A stretch of 64,000 nt of DNA from positions 73,222-137,221 of the forward strand of contig CAVRKA010000005.1 in the NCBI GenBank assembly GCA_963722175.1, given 5' to 3'. Position 1 is the first letter of the stretch. Each line of letters begins with the position of its first letter. Origin of the DNA: WHSW01 sp963722175 (GTDB taxonomy: Bacteria; Actinomycetota; Thermoleophilia; Solirubrobacterales; 70-9). The notes under the pieces were generated by a model. It ran no database searches, had not been told where the DNA came from, and saw only the letters and a program-made list of their open reading frames with translations. The position numbers and the translations under genes were made by a program. Shown piece by piece: positions 24,870 to 34,054 of this stretch.

Positions 24870-25877
24870 CTACCAGGCGTCTTCGATCAGCGCCCGGATC
24901 TCGCGCTCGCCCGGCACGTCGGGCGTGAGCTGGAGCTCCGGCCGGGCCATGATCGCCTTCACCGCCGCGTCCAGGCGGTCGCGATCGGGGTCGAGCTGCG
25001 AGAGCCGCCTCGGCCCGCCTCCGAGCTCCTCGACCCGCTCGCGCAAGCCGTCCCGCTTCGTGCCCAGCGCCCGCGCCAGCGCGGTCATCTGCTTGGAGGC
25101 GCGCGGGATCAGCGCCTCGAGCACGAGCGGCAGCATCGTCGCGTTTGTCTCCGCGTGCGGGATCCGCAGCTCGCGGACCAGCGACTGGCAGATCACGTGG
25201 TGGAGGCTGAACAGGGCCGAGTCGAGCGCGTAGGCGCAGAGCAGCGAGCCCAGCGCGAGCTGCGCCGGGGCGCGCTCCGAGCGCTCGGTGTCGAGCCCTT
25301 TCGCGATCAGGCTTGCCCCGCGCAGCGCGGTCATCTCCGAGACCGGGTTGGCGAGCGGCGTGTAGAGCGAGTCGGCGCCGTGGGCGAGCGCGTTCATCGC
25401 GCTGGCGCGCAGGCGCTCCTCCGCCAGGCCGACCATCAGCGGTGGATCGGCGATCACGACCTCGGGGCGCACCAACCCGTCGCGGGCCTCCTGCCCCTCG
25501 GGCAGGCGGTGGATACGCGTCATCTCGGCCCCGGAGAGCGTCGTCGGGAGGGCCGCGACCCGGCCGCCGCGAACGGCGGCGATCGCCTTCGCCGCGTCGA
25601 TCACCCGCCCGCCGCCGAGCGCCACCAGGTCGTTGCCCTCGACGTCGTCGAACAGCCGCGCGGCGACCTCGTTGACGGGTCCCGGGGGAACGTGGTGAAA
25701 GCACGCAGCGTCCTCCGCCAGCTCCACGGACGCGGCTCCCATCGCCCGCTCGGTGGTCAGCAGCTCGTAGTCGTGGAACCCGTGTCCGGCGAGGATCGCC
25801 GTGGCGTCCGCGACCACGCCGGCGCGGAAGTGGATCGTCCGCTCCCCGTCACGCCAAGTGAATTCCTCCTCACTCAC
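24870..25877 (-). CDS. Iron-containing alcohol dehydrogenase family, maleylacetate reductase-like
   Basis: A 335-residue member of the short Fe-ADH/maleylacetate reductase branch, NAD(P)H-dependent. The nucleotide site is VALGGGRVIDAAKAIAA, followed by ALPTTLSGAEMTRIHR, which is typical of maleylacetate reductases. In the helical domain, ASAMNALAHGADSLY and the pair in SLHHVICQ and RIPHAETNATMLPLV provide the His positions corresponding to Fe-ADH metal ligands; the first Asp ligand is replaced by Asn, so metal use is uncertain. Aromatic ring-cleavage genes are not adjacent. The gene starts close to tRNA-Thr. Confidence 0.85.
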   Translation of the reverse strand: MSEEEFTWRDGERTIHFRAGVVADATAILAGHGFHDYELLTTERAMGAASVELAEDAACFHHVPPGPVNEVAARLFDDVEGNDLVALGGGRVIDAAKAIAAVRGGRVAALPTTLSGAEMTRIHRLPEGQEARDGLVRPEVVIADPPLMVGLAEERLRASAMNALAHGADSLYTPLANPVSEMTALRGASLIAKGLDTERSERAPAQLALGSLLCAYALDSALFSLHHVICQSLVRELRIPHAETNATMLPLVLEALIPRASKQMTALARALGTKRDGLRERVEELGGGPRRLSQLDPDRDRLDAAVKAIMARPELQLTPDVPGEREIRALIEDAW

Positions 25878-25880
25878 AAG

Positions 25881-25952
25881 CCCGCCCTCGGATTTGAACC
25901 GAGATAACCCAAATTACAAATTTGGTGCTCTACCAGTTGAGCTAGGCGGGCA
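25881..25952 (-). tRNA. tRNA-Thr (anticodon UGU)
   Basis: A 72-base cloverleaf on the minus strand: acceptor GCCCGCC pairs with GGCGGGC, D arm GCTC/GAGC, anticodon stem CCAAA/TTTGG around loop TTTGTAA, T arm CTCGG TTCAAAT CCGAG. The anticodon TGT reads ACA (Thr). The 3' CCA is not encoded. Its first 11 bases overlap the 3' end of the upstream nuclease-like gene. A tRNA-Thr near sigH and before the rpmG-secE-nusG genes is common in Gram-positives. Confidence 0.95.
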
Positions 25953-26391
25953 GCTCGTAATCGCGCGCCCAATGTACGCGCTGGCATTGTCCGTTACGAG
26001 CGGGTTCCACGCGCAAAGTCATCCGCGTTCCTGGGGCGAGGTCGACAGGCACGCAATAGACGGCGCCCGGAAACTCAGGACAGTGGACGAGAAACACGTC
26101 GGCTTCCCCTCGATAGCCGCGTGTGACGTTCCGCGTCTTGCTCGTAACGACGCTTCGGGCGCTGAACAGGATCGTGCCAAGTCGGAAGCGGCCCGTTTTG
26201 CACTGCGCCCGCACAAAGCTCCCCTTCAGATCCAGAACGAGGTCGTAGCGCTGGTTCACGCCAAAAGGCAGTAAGACTGGATAGCCGTGGCGCACGAGAT
26301 GCGAAAGGATCGCCCCCTCGGTCCGTTGACCGACATCCACCCGGTGATCATTGAGAGTCGGTGCTTTCACGAGTAGCTCCGAAGCGTTCAC
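25942..26391 (-). CDS. PD-(D/E)XK nuclease-like protein related to group I intron homing endonucleases
   Basis: A 149-residue protein from GTG 26391. It resembles the PD-(D/E)XK domain typified by the I-Ssp6803I homing endonuclease: RTEGAILSHLVRHGYPV with the leading Glu, YDLVLDLKGSFVRAQCKTGR giving the D ... Q-x-K catalytic core, then YRGEADVFLVHCPEFPG and VYCVPVDLAP. The stop codon TAG lies inside the 5' end of tRNA-Thr (GCCTAGCTC), so its last codons and the tRNA share 11 bases on the same strand. No intron is visible in the tRNA. It may be a degenerate mobile gene domesticated at the tRNA, or a DNA repair/mobile nuclease. GC content seems lower than in neighbours. Confidence 0.78.
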   Translation of the reverse strand: MNASELLVKAPTLNDHRVDVGQRTEGAILSHLVRHGYPVLLPFGVNQRYDLVLDLKGSFVRAQCKTGRFRLGTILFSARSVVTSKTRNVTRGYRGEADVFLVHCPEFPGAVYCVPVDLAPGTRMTLRVEPARNGQCQRVHWARDYELPA

Positions 26392-26458
26392 GCTTCGAAG
26401 CTATCCGACCCAAACGCACTCGTGGCGCGCACCCTGTGCCAAAGCCGTCACGAAATAG

Positions 26459-26492
26459 ATTCGCCGCGGCGCCATGCGGCACCGCGGCGAAT
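26459..26492 (-). terminator. Strong hairpin downstream of sigH
   Basis: ATTCGCCGCGG (26459-26469) pairs perfectly with CCGCGGCGAAT (26482-26492) across a 12-base loop. On the minus strand it is followed by ATCTATTTCG, a weakly T-rich tail. It sits 28 bases after the sigH stop and 67 bases before the nuclease-like gene, and probably ends the sigH transcript. Confidence 0.65.
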
Positions 26493-26519
26493 GAGGAAGG
26501 CGCAGGATCCGTGGCGGCT

Positions 26520-27203
26520 CTAGACCAGGACCTCGCGCCCTGAGATGTGCGCGGCGACCTTGCGCTTCACCCGCTGCAGGGCGTTGTCGACCGTCTTCGT
26601 GTCGCACTCGAGCCGCTCGCCGATCTCCTCGTACGAGTAGCCGTCGAGGTAGAGCGACAGCACCCGGCTCTCGAGCTCGGAGAGCACGCTCGACAGGCAT
26701 GAGACAAGGGCCTGCAGCTCCTCGCTGGCGATCGCCCGCTGGGCCGGCTCCTCGGAGATCGGTCCCGGCAGGATGTCCTCGAGCGTCGTCTCGGCCTCGC
26801 CCGACGCGGCCGGCGACTGGGCGAACGAGACGTACTGGTTCAGCGGTGCGTGCTTGTTGCGACTGGCGGTCTTGACCGCGGTGATGATCTGCCGCGTGAT
26901 GCAGAGCTCGGCGAAGTTGCGGAAGCTCGACTCGCGGTCGGTACGGAAATCCCTGATCGCTTTGTAGAGGCCGACGAGCCCCTCCTGGATCAGGTCGTCG
27001 GAGTCGCCGCCGAGCAGGAAGTACGACGAGGCCTTGAGGCGGACGAAGCCGCGATAACGCTTCACGATCCGGTCGTAGGCGTCGGCGCTGCCCTTCTTGG
27101 CGAGCGCGACGAGGTACGTATCCTCAAGCTCCGCTTGAGAGTCAGGTCTCCGGGCGGCGGGTGCGGGCGCCGCTGCTGCGAGTTGTTGGGTCGGTACGGC
27201 CAC
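26520..27203 (-). CDS. sigH: RNA polymerase sigma factor, SigH family
   Basis: A sigma-70 factor of the Bacillus SigH type (in this phylum often tied to stress or developmental regulation; the role here is not shown). Regions match closely: DAYDRIVKRYRGFVRLKASS, GGDSDDLIQEGLVGLYKAIR, FRNFAELCITRQIITAVKTA, SRNKHAPLNQYVSF, and region 4 LDGYSYEEIGERLECDTKTV. I place the start at GTG 27203 (227 residues) because GGAGG precedes it by five bases; ATG 27287 and ATG 27215 are in-frame alternatives, the former with a purine tract directly adjacent. It is the last gene of the conserved block. Confidence 0.93.
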   Translation of the reverse strand: MAVPTQQLAAAAPAPAARRPDSQAELEDTYLVALAKKGSADAYDRIVKRYRGFVRLKASSYFLLGGDSDDLIQEGLVGLYKAIRDFRTDRESSFRNFAELCITRQIITAVKTASRNKHAPLNQYVSFAQSPAASGEAETTLEDILPGPISEEPAQRAIASEELQALVSCLSSVLSELESRVLSLYLDGYSYEEIGERLECDTKTVDNALQRVKRKVAAHISGREVLV

Positions 27204-27321
27204 TGGTCCCTCCATCTTTGGTCTAGAACCCGTGGCGCCACTACCTCCCAGATGGGCGCCCTCTCCTCCGGGTGAACCACCGGTCATTCCTCGACCTGAA
27301 GTTCACCCTTATGTAGACCGT

Positions 27322-27351
27322 ACTGTATGCCGTCGGACATAGTTCTGTCAA
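27322..27351 (-). promoter_or_regulatory. Sigma-70 type promoter upstream of sigH
   Basis: On the minus strand TTGACA (27351-27346) and TACAGT (27327-27322) are separated by 18 bases, a good housekeeping promoter. Transcription would begin near 27314, leaving about 110 bases to the GTG at 27203. It lies between rlmB and sigH, so sigH is not only read through from rlmB. Confidence 0.7.
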
Positions 27352-27364
27352 CCTCGCCGAGGTT
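27350..27364. promoter_or_regulatory. 15-bp palindrome overlapping the -35 of sigH
   Basis: AACCTCGCCGAGGTT is a perfect 7+1+7 palindrome. Its left end covers the last bases of the TTGACA element of the sigH promoter, the position of a typical repressor operator. It could alternatively be a small hairpin ending rlmB transcription, since it begins 46 bases before the rlmB stop complement and lies inside the intergenic region. Confidence 0.4.
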
Positions 27365-27409
27365 TCCGCAAGATCGGTTGCAGTTTGCGTGGTCCGTCCT
27401 GACGAGGTG

Positions 27410-28075
27410 CTAAATCCGCCCCCGCTGACGCACCGCCTCGAACAGGACGGCCGCGGCGGCGGCCGAGACGTTCAGCGAGGCCACCCTCCCCCGAACCGGG
27501 ATCGAGATCAGCTTGTCGCAGCGCTCGGCGACCAACCGGCGCAGCCCCTTGCCCTCGCTGCCGAGGACGAGGACGACCTTGCCGGTCAGGTCGGTCTGCG
27601 TATATGGACTCTCGGCGTTCGCCTCGGCACCGTAGATCCAGGCGCCCGAGTCCTTGGCGCGCGCCAGCCACTGGGCGAGGTTGGTGACCCGGGCGATCGA
27701 CAGGTGCTCGACCGCCCCCGCCGAGGCCTTCGCCGCCGCCGGGGTAACCGACGCCGCCCGGCGGCCGCAGATCACCAGGCCGTCGAGCCCGGCGGCCTCA
27801 GCCGAGCGGGCGACGGCGCCGAGGTTGTGCGGGTCCTGGACCTGGTCGAGGGCGACGACCAGGGCGTCCGGCTTGTCGAGCAGGCGGTCGGCCTCCACGT
27901 AGGGATACGGATCGACCTCGGCGACGATCCCCTGGTGATCGGGCGAGCCCGCGATCGTCGTGAGCTCTTGCGGGTCGGTGTCCTCCGACGTCCACACCCG
28001 GCGCACCCGGCGCCGGCCGCGCTTCGCCTCGGCGACCGGCCGCCGGCCGTAGACGATCTCGGCACCGCCGGCGAT
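27410..28075 (-). CDS. rlmB: 23S rRNA 2'-O-ribose methyltransferase (TrmH/SpoU family)
   Basis: About 221 residues. The SpoU catalytic domain has all three motifs: DQVQDPHNLGAVARSAEAAG (motif 1), VVLVLGSEGKGLRRLVAE (motif 2) and SIPVRGRVASLNVSAAAA (motif 3). The N-terminal substrate-binding domain begins AEIVYGRRPVAEAKRG and lies upstream of the first usual start codon (GTG 28006), so the true start must be earlier. Between the in-frame stop at 28091 and 28006 there is no ATG, GTG or TTG; ATC 28075 is a candidate. It follows cysS by a few bases in the same unit, as in many bacteria. It likely makes Gm2251 in 23S rRNA. Confidence 0.88.
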   Translation of the reverse strand: MAGGAEIVYGRRPVAEAKRGRRRVRRVWTSEDTDPQELTTIAGSPDHQGIVAEVDPYPYVEADRLLDKPDALVVALDQVQDPHNLGAVARSAEAAGLDGLVICGRRAASVTPAAAKASAGAVEHLSIARVTNLAQWLARAKDSGAWIYGAEANAESPYTQTDLTGKVVLVLGSEGKGLRRLVAERCDKLISIPVRGRVASLNVSAAAAAVLFEAVRQRGRI

Positions 28076-28079
28076 CGGG

Positions 28080-29444
<1,365 letters not shown>

Positions 29445-29501
29445 GGCGGAAACCTATTCGCACGACCGCGCCCCGACCGTTCCGCTCTATGATCGGCCGC
29501 G

Positions 29502-30518
29502 ATGGCTGATCCGAGCGCGCTCGGCGAGCAGGCGAAGCAGAACGGCGGCTCGCACACCGCGGAGCGAAACGGCTCCGGGCTGGGCGACCGCCTTGGGCCC
29601 CTGAGCGACGCCGCGCGCGCCGGCAGCGAGAGCCTCGCCGGCGCCGGCGGCAGGCTGCTCGGCGCCGGGCGCCGCCTGACCGGCCAGGCGCTCGGCGCCG
29701 CCGTGAAGCGCGCCCAGGCGGCGCTGACCGCCGACCTCGACGACCGCGACCCTGACTACATCCGCGAGAACCTGCCGCTCTCGTGGCTGCTGGCGACGCT
29801 CTGGTACCGGGCCGAGGTCCGCAACATGGGCAACGTCCCGGAGAAGGGGCCCGTGCTCCTGGTCGGCAACCACACCGGCGGCAACATGTCGCCCGAGGTG
29901 ATCGTGCTGCCGCTCGCCTTCACCACCTACTTCGGGGTCGAGCGGCCCTTCTACCAGCTCGCCCACAACCTCGTCCTCGCCTCGCCGTTCGGCCCCTTCC
30001 TGCGCCGCTACGGGGCGATGGCGGCCTCGCACAAGCACGCCGAGGCGGCGCTCGACGCCGGCGCCGCGGTACTCGTCTTCCCGGGCGGCGACTGGGAGGT
30101 GCACCGCCCCTCCTGGGAGGGCAACAAGATCGACCTCGCCGGGCGCAAGGGGTTCATCAAGCTCGCCCTCAACGCCGGTGTGCCGATCGTCCCCGTGGTC
30201 ACGATCGGCGGCCAGGAGACGGCCCTCTTCCTCAGTCGCGGCGCCTGGCTCGCGAAGCTGACCGGCGCCGACCGCCTGCTGCGGCTCAAGGTGCTGCCGA
30301 TCTCGCTCTCGCTGCCGTGGATCGTCAACGTCGGCGACCTGATGGGACACATCCCGCTGCCGGCGAAGATCACGATCGAGGTCGGCCCGCCGATCGACCT
30401 GATCGAGGAGTTCGGCCCCGAGCCCGACCCCGACGAGATCTACGAGCACCTCACGCGGCTGATGCAGGAGACCCTCGACGGGCTCGCCGCCGAGCGGCGC
30501 TTCCCGGTGATCGGCTAG
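29502..30518 (+). CDS. Lysophospholipid acyltransferase family protein
   Basis: A 338-residue acyltransferase of the PlsC-like superfamily. A basic, Ala/Gly-rich N-terminal region (about 80 residues) precedes VLLVGNHTGGNMSPEVIV, where NHTGGN replaces the usual NHx4D, then VLVFPGGDWEVHRP (the FPEGT-like motif) and NAGVPIVPVVTIGG. The deviating catalytic motif places it in the group with mycobacterial Rv1428c-like proteins; an acyl-CoA:acylglycerol activity is possible. It is followed after 4 bases by an SRPBCC gene and then a hydrolase, forming a plus-strand lipid-related unit inside the conserved minus-strand block. Confidence 0.85.
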   Translation: MADPSALGEQAKQNGGSHTAERNGSGLGDRLGPLSDAARAGSESLAGAGGRLLGAGRRLTGQALGAAVKRAQAALTADLDDRDPDYIRENLPLSWLLATLWYRAEVRNMGNVPEKGPVLLVGNHTGGNMSPEVIVLPLAFTTYFGVERPFYQLAHNLVLASPFGPFLRRYGAMAASHKHAEAALDAGAAVLVFPGGDWEVHRPSWEGNKIDLAGRKGFIKLALNAGVPIVPVVTIGGQETALFLSRGAWLAKLTGADRLLRLKVLPISLSLPWIVNVGDLMGHIPLPAKITIEVGPPIDLIEEFGPEPDPDEIYEHLTRLMQETLDGLAAERRFPVIG

Positions 30519-30522
30519 CGGC

Positions 30523-31017
30523 GTGAGGCTGAACGAGTCGATCGTCGTCTCGGCCCGGCCGCAACTGGTCTGGGACTTCATCACCGAGCCCGCCAACGCG
30601 CTCACCTACTTCTCCGGGATCACCCGCTGGGAGGTCGAGGGGGACCGGCGGACCGGGCTCGGCGCCCGCTACCGGATGCTGATGCGGGTCGGGGCCGCCG
30701 AGATGGGCGGGCTGGTCGAGGTCGTCGAGTTCTCCGAGCCGCTGGACATGGCGTGGTCGTCGGTCACCGGGGTCGACCAGCGGGGCCGCTGGCGCCTGCG
30801 CAAGGCCGGCGGCGGGCGCACGCGGGTCGAGTTCCGGTTCGCCTACGGGGTCGCCGGCGCCGGGATCACGGGCTACATCTCCGAGCGGGTCTCGGCCCCG
30901 ACGGTCCGCCGCCACCTGCGCCGCACGCTGCAGCAGCTGAAGCGCGAGGTCGAGCGCGAGCAGCTGCGCGAGGACAGCGCCCGCCGACGGGCCGAGCGCG
31001 AAGCCGCCACCGCGTAG
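30523..31017 (+). CDS. SRPBCC (START-like) domain protein
   Basis: A 164-residue protein of the Bet v1-like/polyketide cyclase fold: SIVVSARPQLVWDFITEPAN starts the domain, and the long central strand WEVEGDRRTGLGARYRMLM and AYGVAGAGITGYISERV continue it. The last 35 residues are a highly charged helix. These proteins bind hydrophobic ligands, and the gene abuts an acyltransferase, so a lipid role is plausible. GTG 30523 is 4 bases past the previous stop. Ligand and activity are unknown. Confidence 0.85.
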   Translation: MRLNESIVVSARPQLVWDFITEPANALTYFSGITRWEVEGDRRTGLGARYRMLMRVGAAEMGGLVEVVEFSEPLDMAWSSVTGVDQRGRWRLRKAGGGRTRVEFRFAYGVAGAGITGYISERVSAPTVRRHLRRTLQQLKREVEREQLREDSARRRAEREAATA

Positions 31018-31041
31018 AAACCGGCGGCACCTGCGCATAAA

Positions 31042-31058
31042 CCCCGGTATTTGCGGGG
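31042..31058 (+). terminator. Short GC hairpin between SRPBCC and hydrolase genes
   Basis: CCCCG (31042-31046) and CGGGG (31054-31058) flank a 7-base AT-rich loop, 25 bases after the SRPBCC stop. No T-run follows. It could slow or end transcription; the evidence is modest. Confidence 0.3.
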
Positions 31059-31103
31059 CCGGTTCGCGGCGCTGGCCGAACCGGTCGCTAGTCTCGGGCG
31101 CAG

Positions 31104-32393
31104 ATGGGCAGGGCAGAATCGCGGCATGAAGCCGCCTCGCTCAAAGATCTACGTTCGCGCCGGGTGCAGGAGGCATTTTCGGAGCTTCCCGACCGCTATC
31201 TGGGCGCCCCGGACGCCTTCGACGCGACCTTCCAGATTCGCCTCGGCGACGTCGGCCGGACCTGGGAGGTGCGAACCGTAGGCGCCCGCTGCGAAGTCCG
31301 CCCCTCGCCGACCCGCAAGCCCGACGTCGTGATCGGCACCGACGCCTCGACCTGGCTCGCCCTGCGCGAGGGGCGCGCGTCGGGCCTCGACGCGTTCTCG
31401 AGACGACGCCTCTACGCCCGCGGCGATCTCGACCTGGCGCTCGGGTTCGAGGGCCTCTTCCACCTTCCGGGCGGCAGGGCTCCGCTACTCCGCATCGACG
31501 AGGTCGAGACCGGGCACGGCCGGATCACCACGCTGATCGCCGGCTCGGGCCCGGAGCACGTGATCTGCCTTCACGGGCTCGGCTCGAGCAAGTCCTCGTT
31601 CTTCGAGACGGTCGCCGCGCTCTCCCACGACCACACCGTCCACGCGATCGACCTGCCCGGGTTCGGCTCCTCGTCGAAGCCGGCCCGAGCGCCCTACAAC
31701 GCGCTCTGGTTCGCCGGCGCGGTGCGCGCCTACATGGACGAGCTCGGCCTGGCCTCCGCCCACGTGATCGGCAACTCGATGGGCGGCCGGATCGCGCTCG
31801 AGCTCGGCTTCTCCGCTCCGGAGCGGGTCCGCAGCCTCAGCCTGCTGGCTCCCGCGCTGGCCTTCGTGCGGCGGCGGCGCGAGCTGGTGCCCCTGGTCCG
31901 CCTGCTGCGGCCGGAGCTCGCGATGATCCCGCACCCGCTCAGCGAAGCCACGGTGCGATCGACGCTCGAGGGCCTGTTCGCGCGGCCCGAGCGCCTCGAC
32001 CCGGAAACCGCCGAGATCGCGATCGAGGAGTTCCGTCGCAACTATCAGTCCCGCGCCGCCAGGATCGCCTTCTTCGCCGCGGCGCGCAACATCTACCTCG
32101 ACGAGCCGCACGGGGAGGCGGGCTTCTACGCCCGCCTGGCCGAGCTCGAGCCGCCGGCGGTCTTCGTCTGGGGCGCCGAGGACTGGCTGATCCCGGCCGG
32201 GTTCGCCCGCCACGTCGAGCGCGCGCTCCCGCGGGCGCGCCAGGTGGTCCTCCCCGACTGCGGCCACGTCCCCCAGATCGAGCTGCCTGAGCAGACCAAC
32301 CGGCTGATCCGCGAGCAGGTCGAGCCCGCCACCGGCGGCTCCCACACCCGCCGCCACCGCCTGCGGCGCCCGCTACTCCGCCGCGCCGTCTAG
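31104..32393 (+). CDS. SCP2-like domain fused to alpha/beta hydrolase
   Basis: A 429-residue two-domain protein. Residues about 20-130 read as an SCP2 sterol-carrier-like domain (QIRLGDVGRTWEVRTVGA, VVIGTDASTWLALREGRASG, YARGDLDLALGFEGLFHLP), a hydrophobic ligand-binding fold. The rest is a canonical hydrolase: HGLGSSKSSFFET oxyanion loop, GNSMGGRIALELG nucleophile elbow, WGAEDWLIP acid and DCGHVPQIE base. It converges with an acyl-CoA ligase gene and overlaps its stop by four bases. The domain pair suggests hydrolysis of a lipid or sterol ester held by the SCP2 part; inference only. Confidence 0.88.
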   Translation: MGRAESRHEAASLKDLRSRRVQEAFSELPDRYLGAPDAFDATFQIRLGDVGRTWEVRTVGARCEVRPSPTRKPDVVIGTDASTWLALREGRASGLDAFSRRRLYARGDLDLALGFEGLFHLPGGRAPLLRIDEVETGHGRITTLIAGSGPEHVICLHGLGSSKSSFFETVAALSHDHTVHAIDLPGFGSSSKPARAPYNALWFAGAVRAYMDELGLASAHVIGNSMGGRIALELGFSAPERVRSLSLLAPALAFVRRRRELVPLVRLLRPELAMIPHPLSEATVRSTLEGLFARPERLDPETAEIAIEEFRRNYQSRAARIAFFAAARNIYLDEPHGEAGFYARLAELEPPAVFVWGAEDWLIPAGFARHVERALPRARQVVLPDCGHVPQIELPEQTNRLIREQVEPATGGSHTRRHRLRRPLLRRAV

Positions 32394-34039
32394 GCGAGCT
32401 CGCGCTTCAGCACCTTGCCGGTCGCGTTGCGCGGCAGCGAGTCGAGGAACTCGACCTCGCGCGGCACCTTGTAGCGGGCCAGGTTCTCCTTCACGTAGGC
32501 CTTGACCTCGTCCTCGTCGAGCGCATCGTGCTCGCGGGGGACGACGAAGGCCTTCAGGCGCTGGCCGAACTCCTCGTCGTCGACGCCGATCACCGCGGCC
32601 TCCTTGACCTTGTCGTGGTGAGAGAGCAGATCCTCGACCTCGCGCGGGAAGACGTTCTCGCCGCCGGAGACGATCATCTCGTCGTCGCGGCCGTCGATGA
32701 ACAGCCGGCCGTCCTCGTCGAAGTGGCCGACGTCTCCGGACGAGAGCAGGCCCTCGTAGACGTCCTTGCCACCGCCGCCGGTATAGCCCTCGAAGGCCAT
32801 CTCGTTGCCGACGAAGACGCGGCCGGTCTCGCCCTCCGGGACCTCGCCCTTGCCCTCCTGGTCGACGATCTTGACCACCGTCCCGCGCGGCGGGAGCCCG
32901 GCGGTTCCGGGTGCGGCGCGCAGGTCCTCCGGCGTGGCGATCGTCGCCCAGGCGACCTCGGTGGAGCCGTAGAGGTTGTAGAGGTTGTCGCCGAACTCGT
33001 CCATCCACTTCTCGGCCAGCGGTCCGGGCAGCGCCGAGCCGCTCGCCGCGGTCACCCGGAGGCTCGGGAGCTCGTATTCGTCGAGCGTTTCCTCGGGGAG
33101 CTGGAGAGTCCGCTGCAGCATCACCGGGACGACGACGAGCGCGGTCGCCTCGTGCTTCTCGACCGCCTTCAGCGTCTCCTCGGGGTCGAACTTGCGTCGC
33201 AGGATGTAGGTCGAGTTGAGCGACAGCCCGAGCATGAAGTGCGCGAAACCCCAGGAGTGAAACAGCGGCGCGGCGATCACGGTCCGTTCGCCGGCCCGCA
33301 GGGGGATGCGCGAGAACATCGCCGCCAGCGGGCTGAGCGTGTCGGGCTGGGCGCGCTGGGCGCCCTTCGGCGTCCCCGTCGTTCCCGAGGTGAGGATGAT
33401 GAACCGGCTCGACTCGTCCGGGGGGTCGAGGTCGGCGTCGCCGGCCGATTCGATCAGCTCGCCGGTGGTCGGGTCGGAGCTCGACTCGCCCTCGCTCCAG
33501 GCGATGAATCGCTTCACGCCCTCCTTCGCCTCGCCGAGGAGGTCGGAGAACTCCTCGTCATAGATCAGCACCGCGGGATCCTCGCGCTCCATCACGTCGA
33601 TCAGCTGGGGCCCGGAGAACGCGGTGTTCATGTAGAGCGCGTTTGCCCCCAGCTTCGAGGCGGCCAGCGTGGCCTCGATGAAACCGCGGTGGTTGCGAGC
33701 CATGATCGCGATCCCGTCGCCTTCCTCGACGCCCTCCTCGGCGAGCGCGCGAGCGAGCGCGTTCGAGCGCCGGTGCATGTCCTCGAAGGTCACCTCGCCG
33801 GCCTCGTCGATCACGATCAGGTCGTCGCCATGGGTGATCGCGGCCCCGGCGATCCCGGCCGCGGGGGACGGGCCCCAGCGGGCCAGCTCGCGCGCCACCC
33901 TGGCGAGCTTGTCGGGACGGATCGGGCGGATGATCCCCGCCCCGGCCAGCGTCCTCAGGTTGAACGGAACGTCGGGCAGCGGCCCGAGCGAGCCGAGCTT
34001 GACCTTGCGCGCGAGCGAGAGCGGATCGCGAAACTCCAT
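32390..34039 (-). CDS. Long-chain acyl-CoA synthetase / AMP-dependent ligase
   Basis: A 549-residue AMP-forming ligase of the FadD type, joining a fatty acid to CoA through an acyl-adenylate. Core motifs: ILTSGTTGTPKGAQRAQ (phosphate loop), NLYGSTEVAWATIA, GRLFIDGRDDEMIVSGGENV (hinge and C-domain), and NATGKVLKREL at the end with the catalytic Lys. About 80 residues precede the ligase core. It lies next to the plus-strand lipid unit, converging on it, and 16 bases downstream of ispF on the same strand. Confidence 0.95.
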   Translation of the reverse strand: MEFRDPLSLARKVKLGSLGPLPDVPFNLRTLAGAGIIRPIRPDKLARVARELARWGPSPAAGIAGAAITHGDDLIVIDEAGEVTFEDMHRRSNALARALAEEGVEEGDGIAIMARNHRGFIEATLAASKLGANALYMNTAFSGPQLIDVMEREDPAVLIYDEEFSDLLGEAKEGVKRFIAWSEGESSSDPTTGELIESAGDADLDPPDESSRFIILTSGTTGTPKGAQRAQPDTLSPLAAMFSRIPLRAGERTVIAAPLFHSWGFAHFMLGLSLNSTYILRRKFDPEETLKAVEKHEATALVVVPVMLQRTLQLPEETLDEYELPSLRVTAASGSALPGPLAEKWMDEFGDNLYNLYGSTEVAWATIATPEDLRAAPGTAGLPPRGTVVKIVDQEGKGEVPEGETGRVFVGNEMAFEGYTGGGGKDVYEGLLSSGDVGHFDEDGRLFIDGRDDEMIVSGGENVFPREVEDLLSHHDKVKEAAVIGVDDEEFGQRLKAFVVPREHDALDEDEVKAYVKENLARYKVPREVEFLDSLPRNATGKVLKRELA

Positions 34040-34054
34040 CAGCAGACAGGAAAT

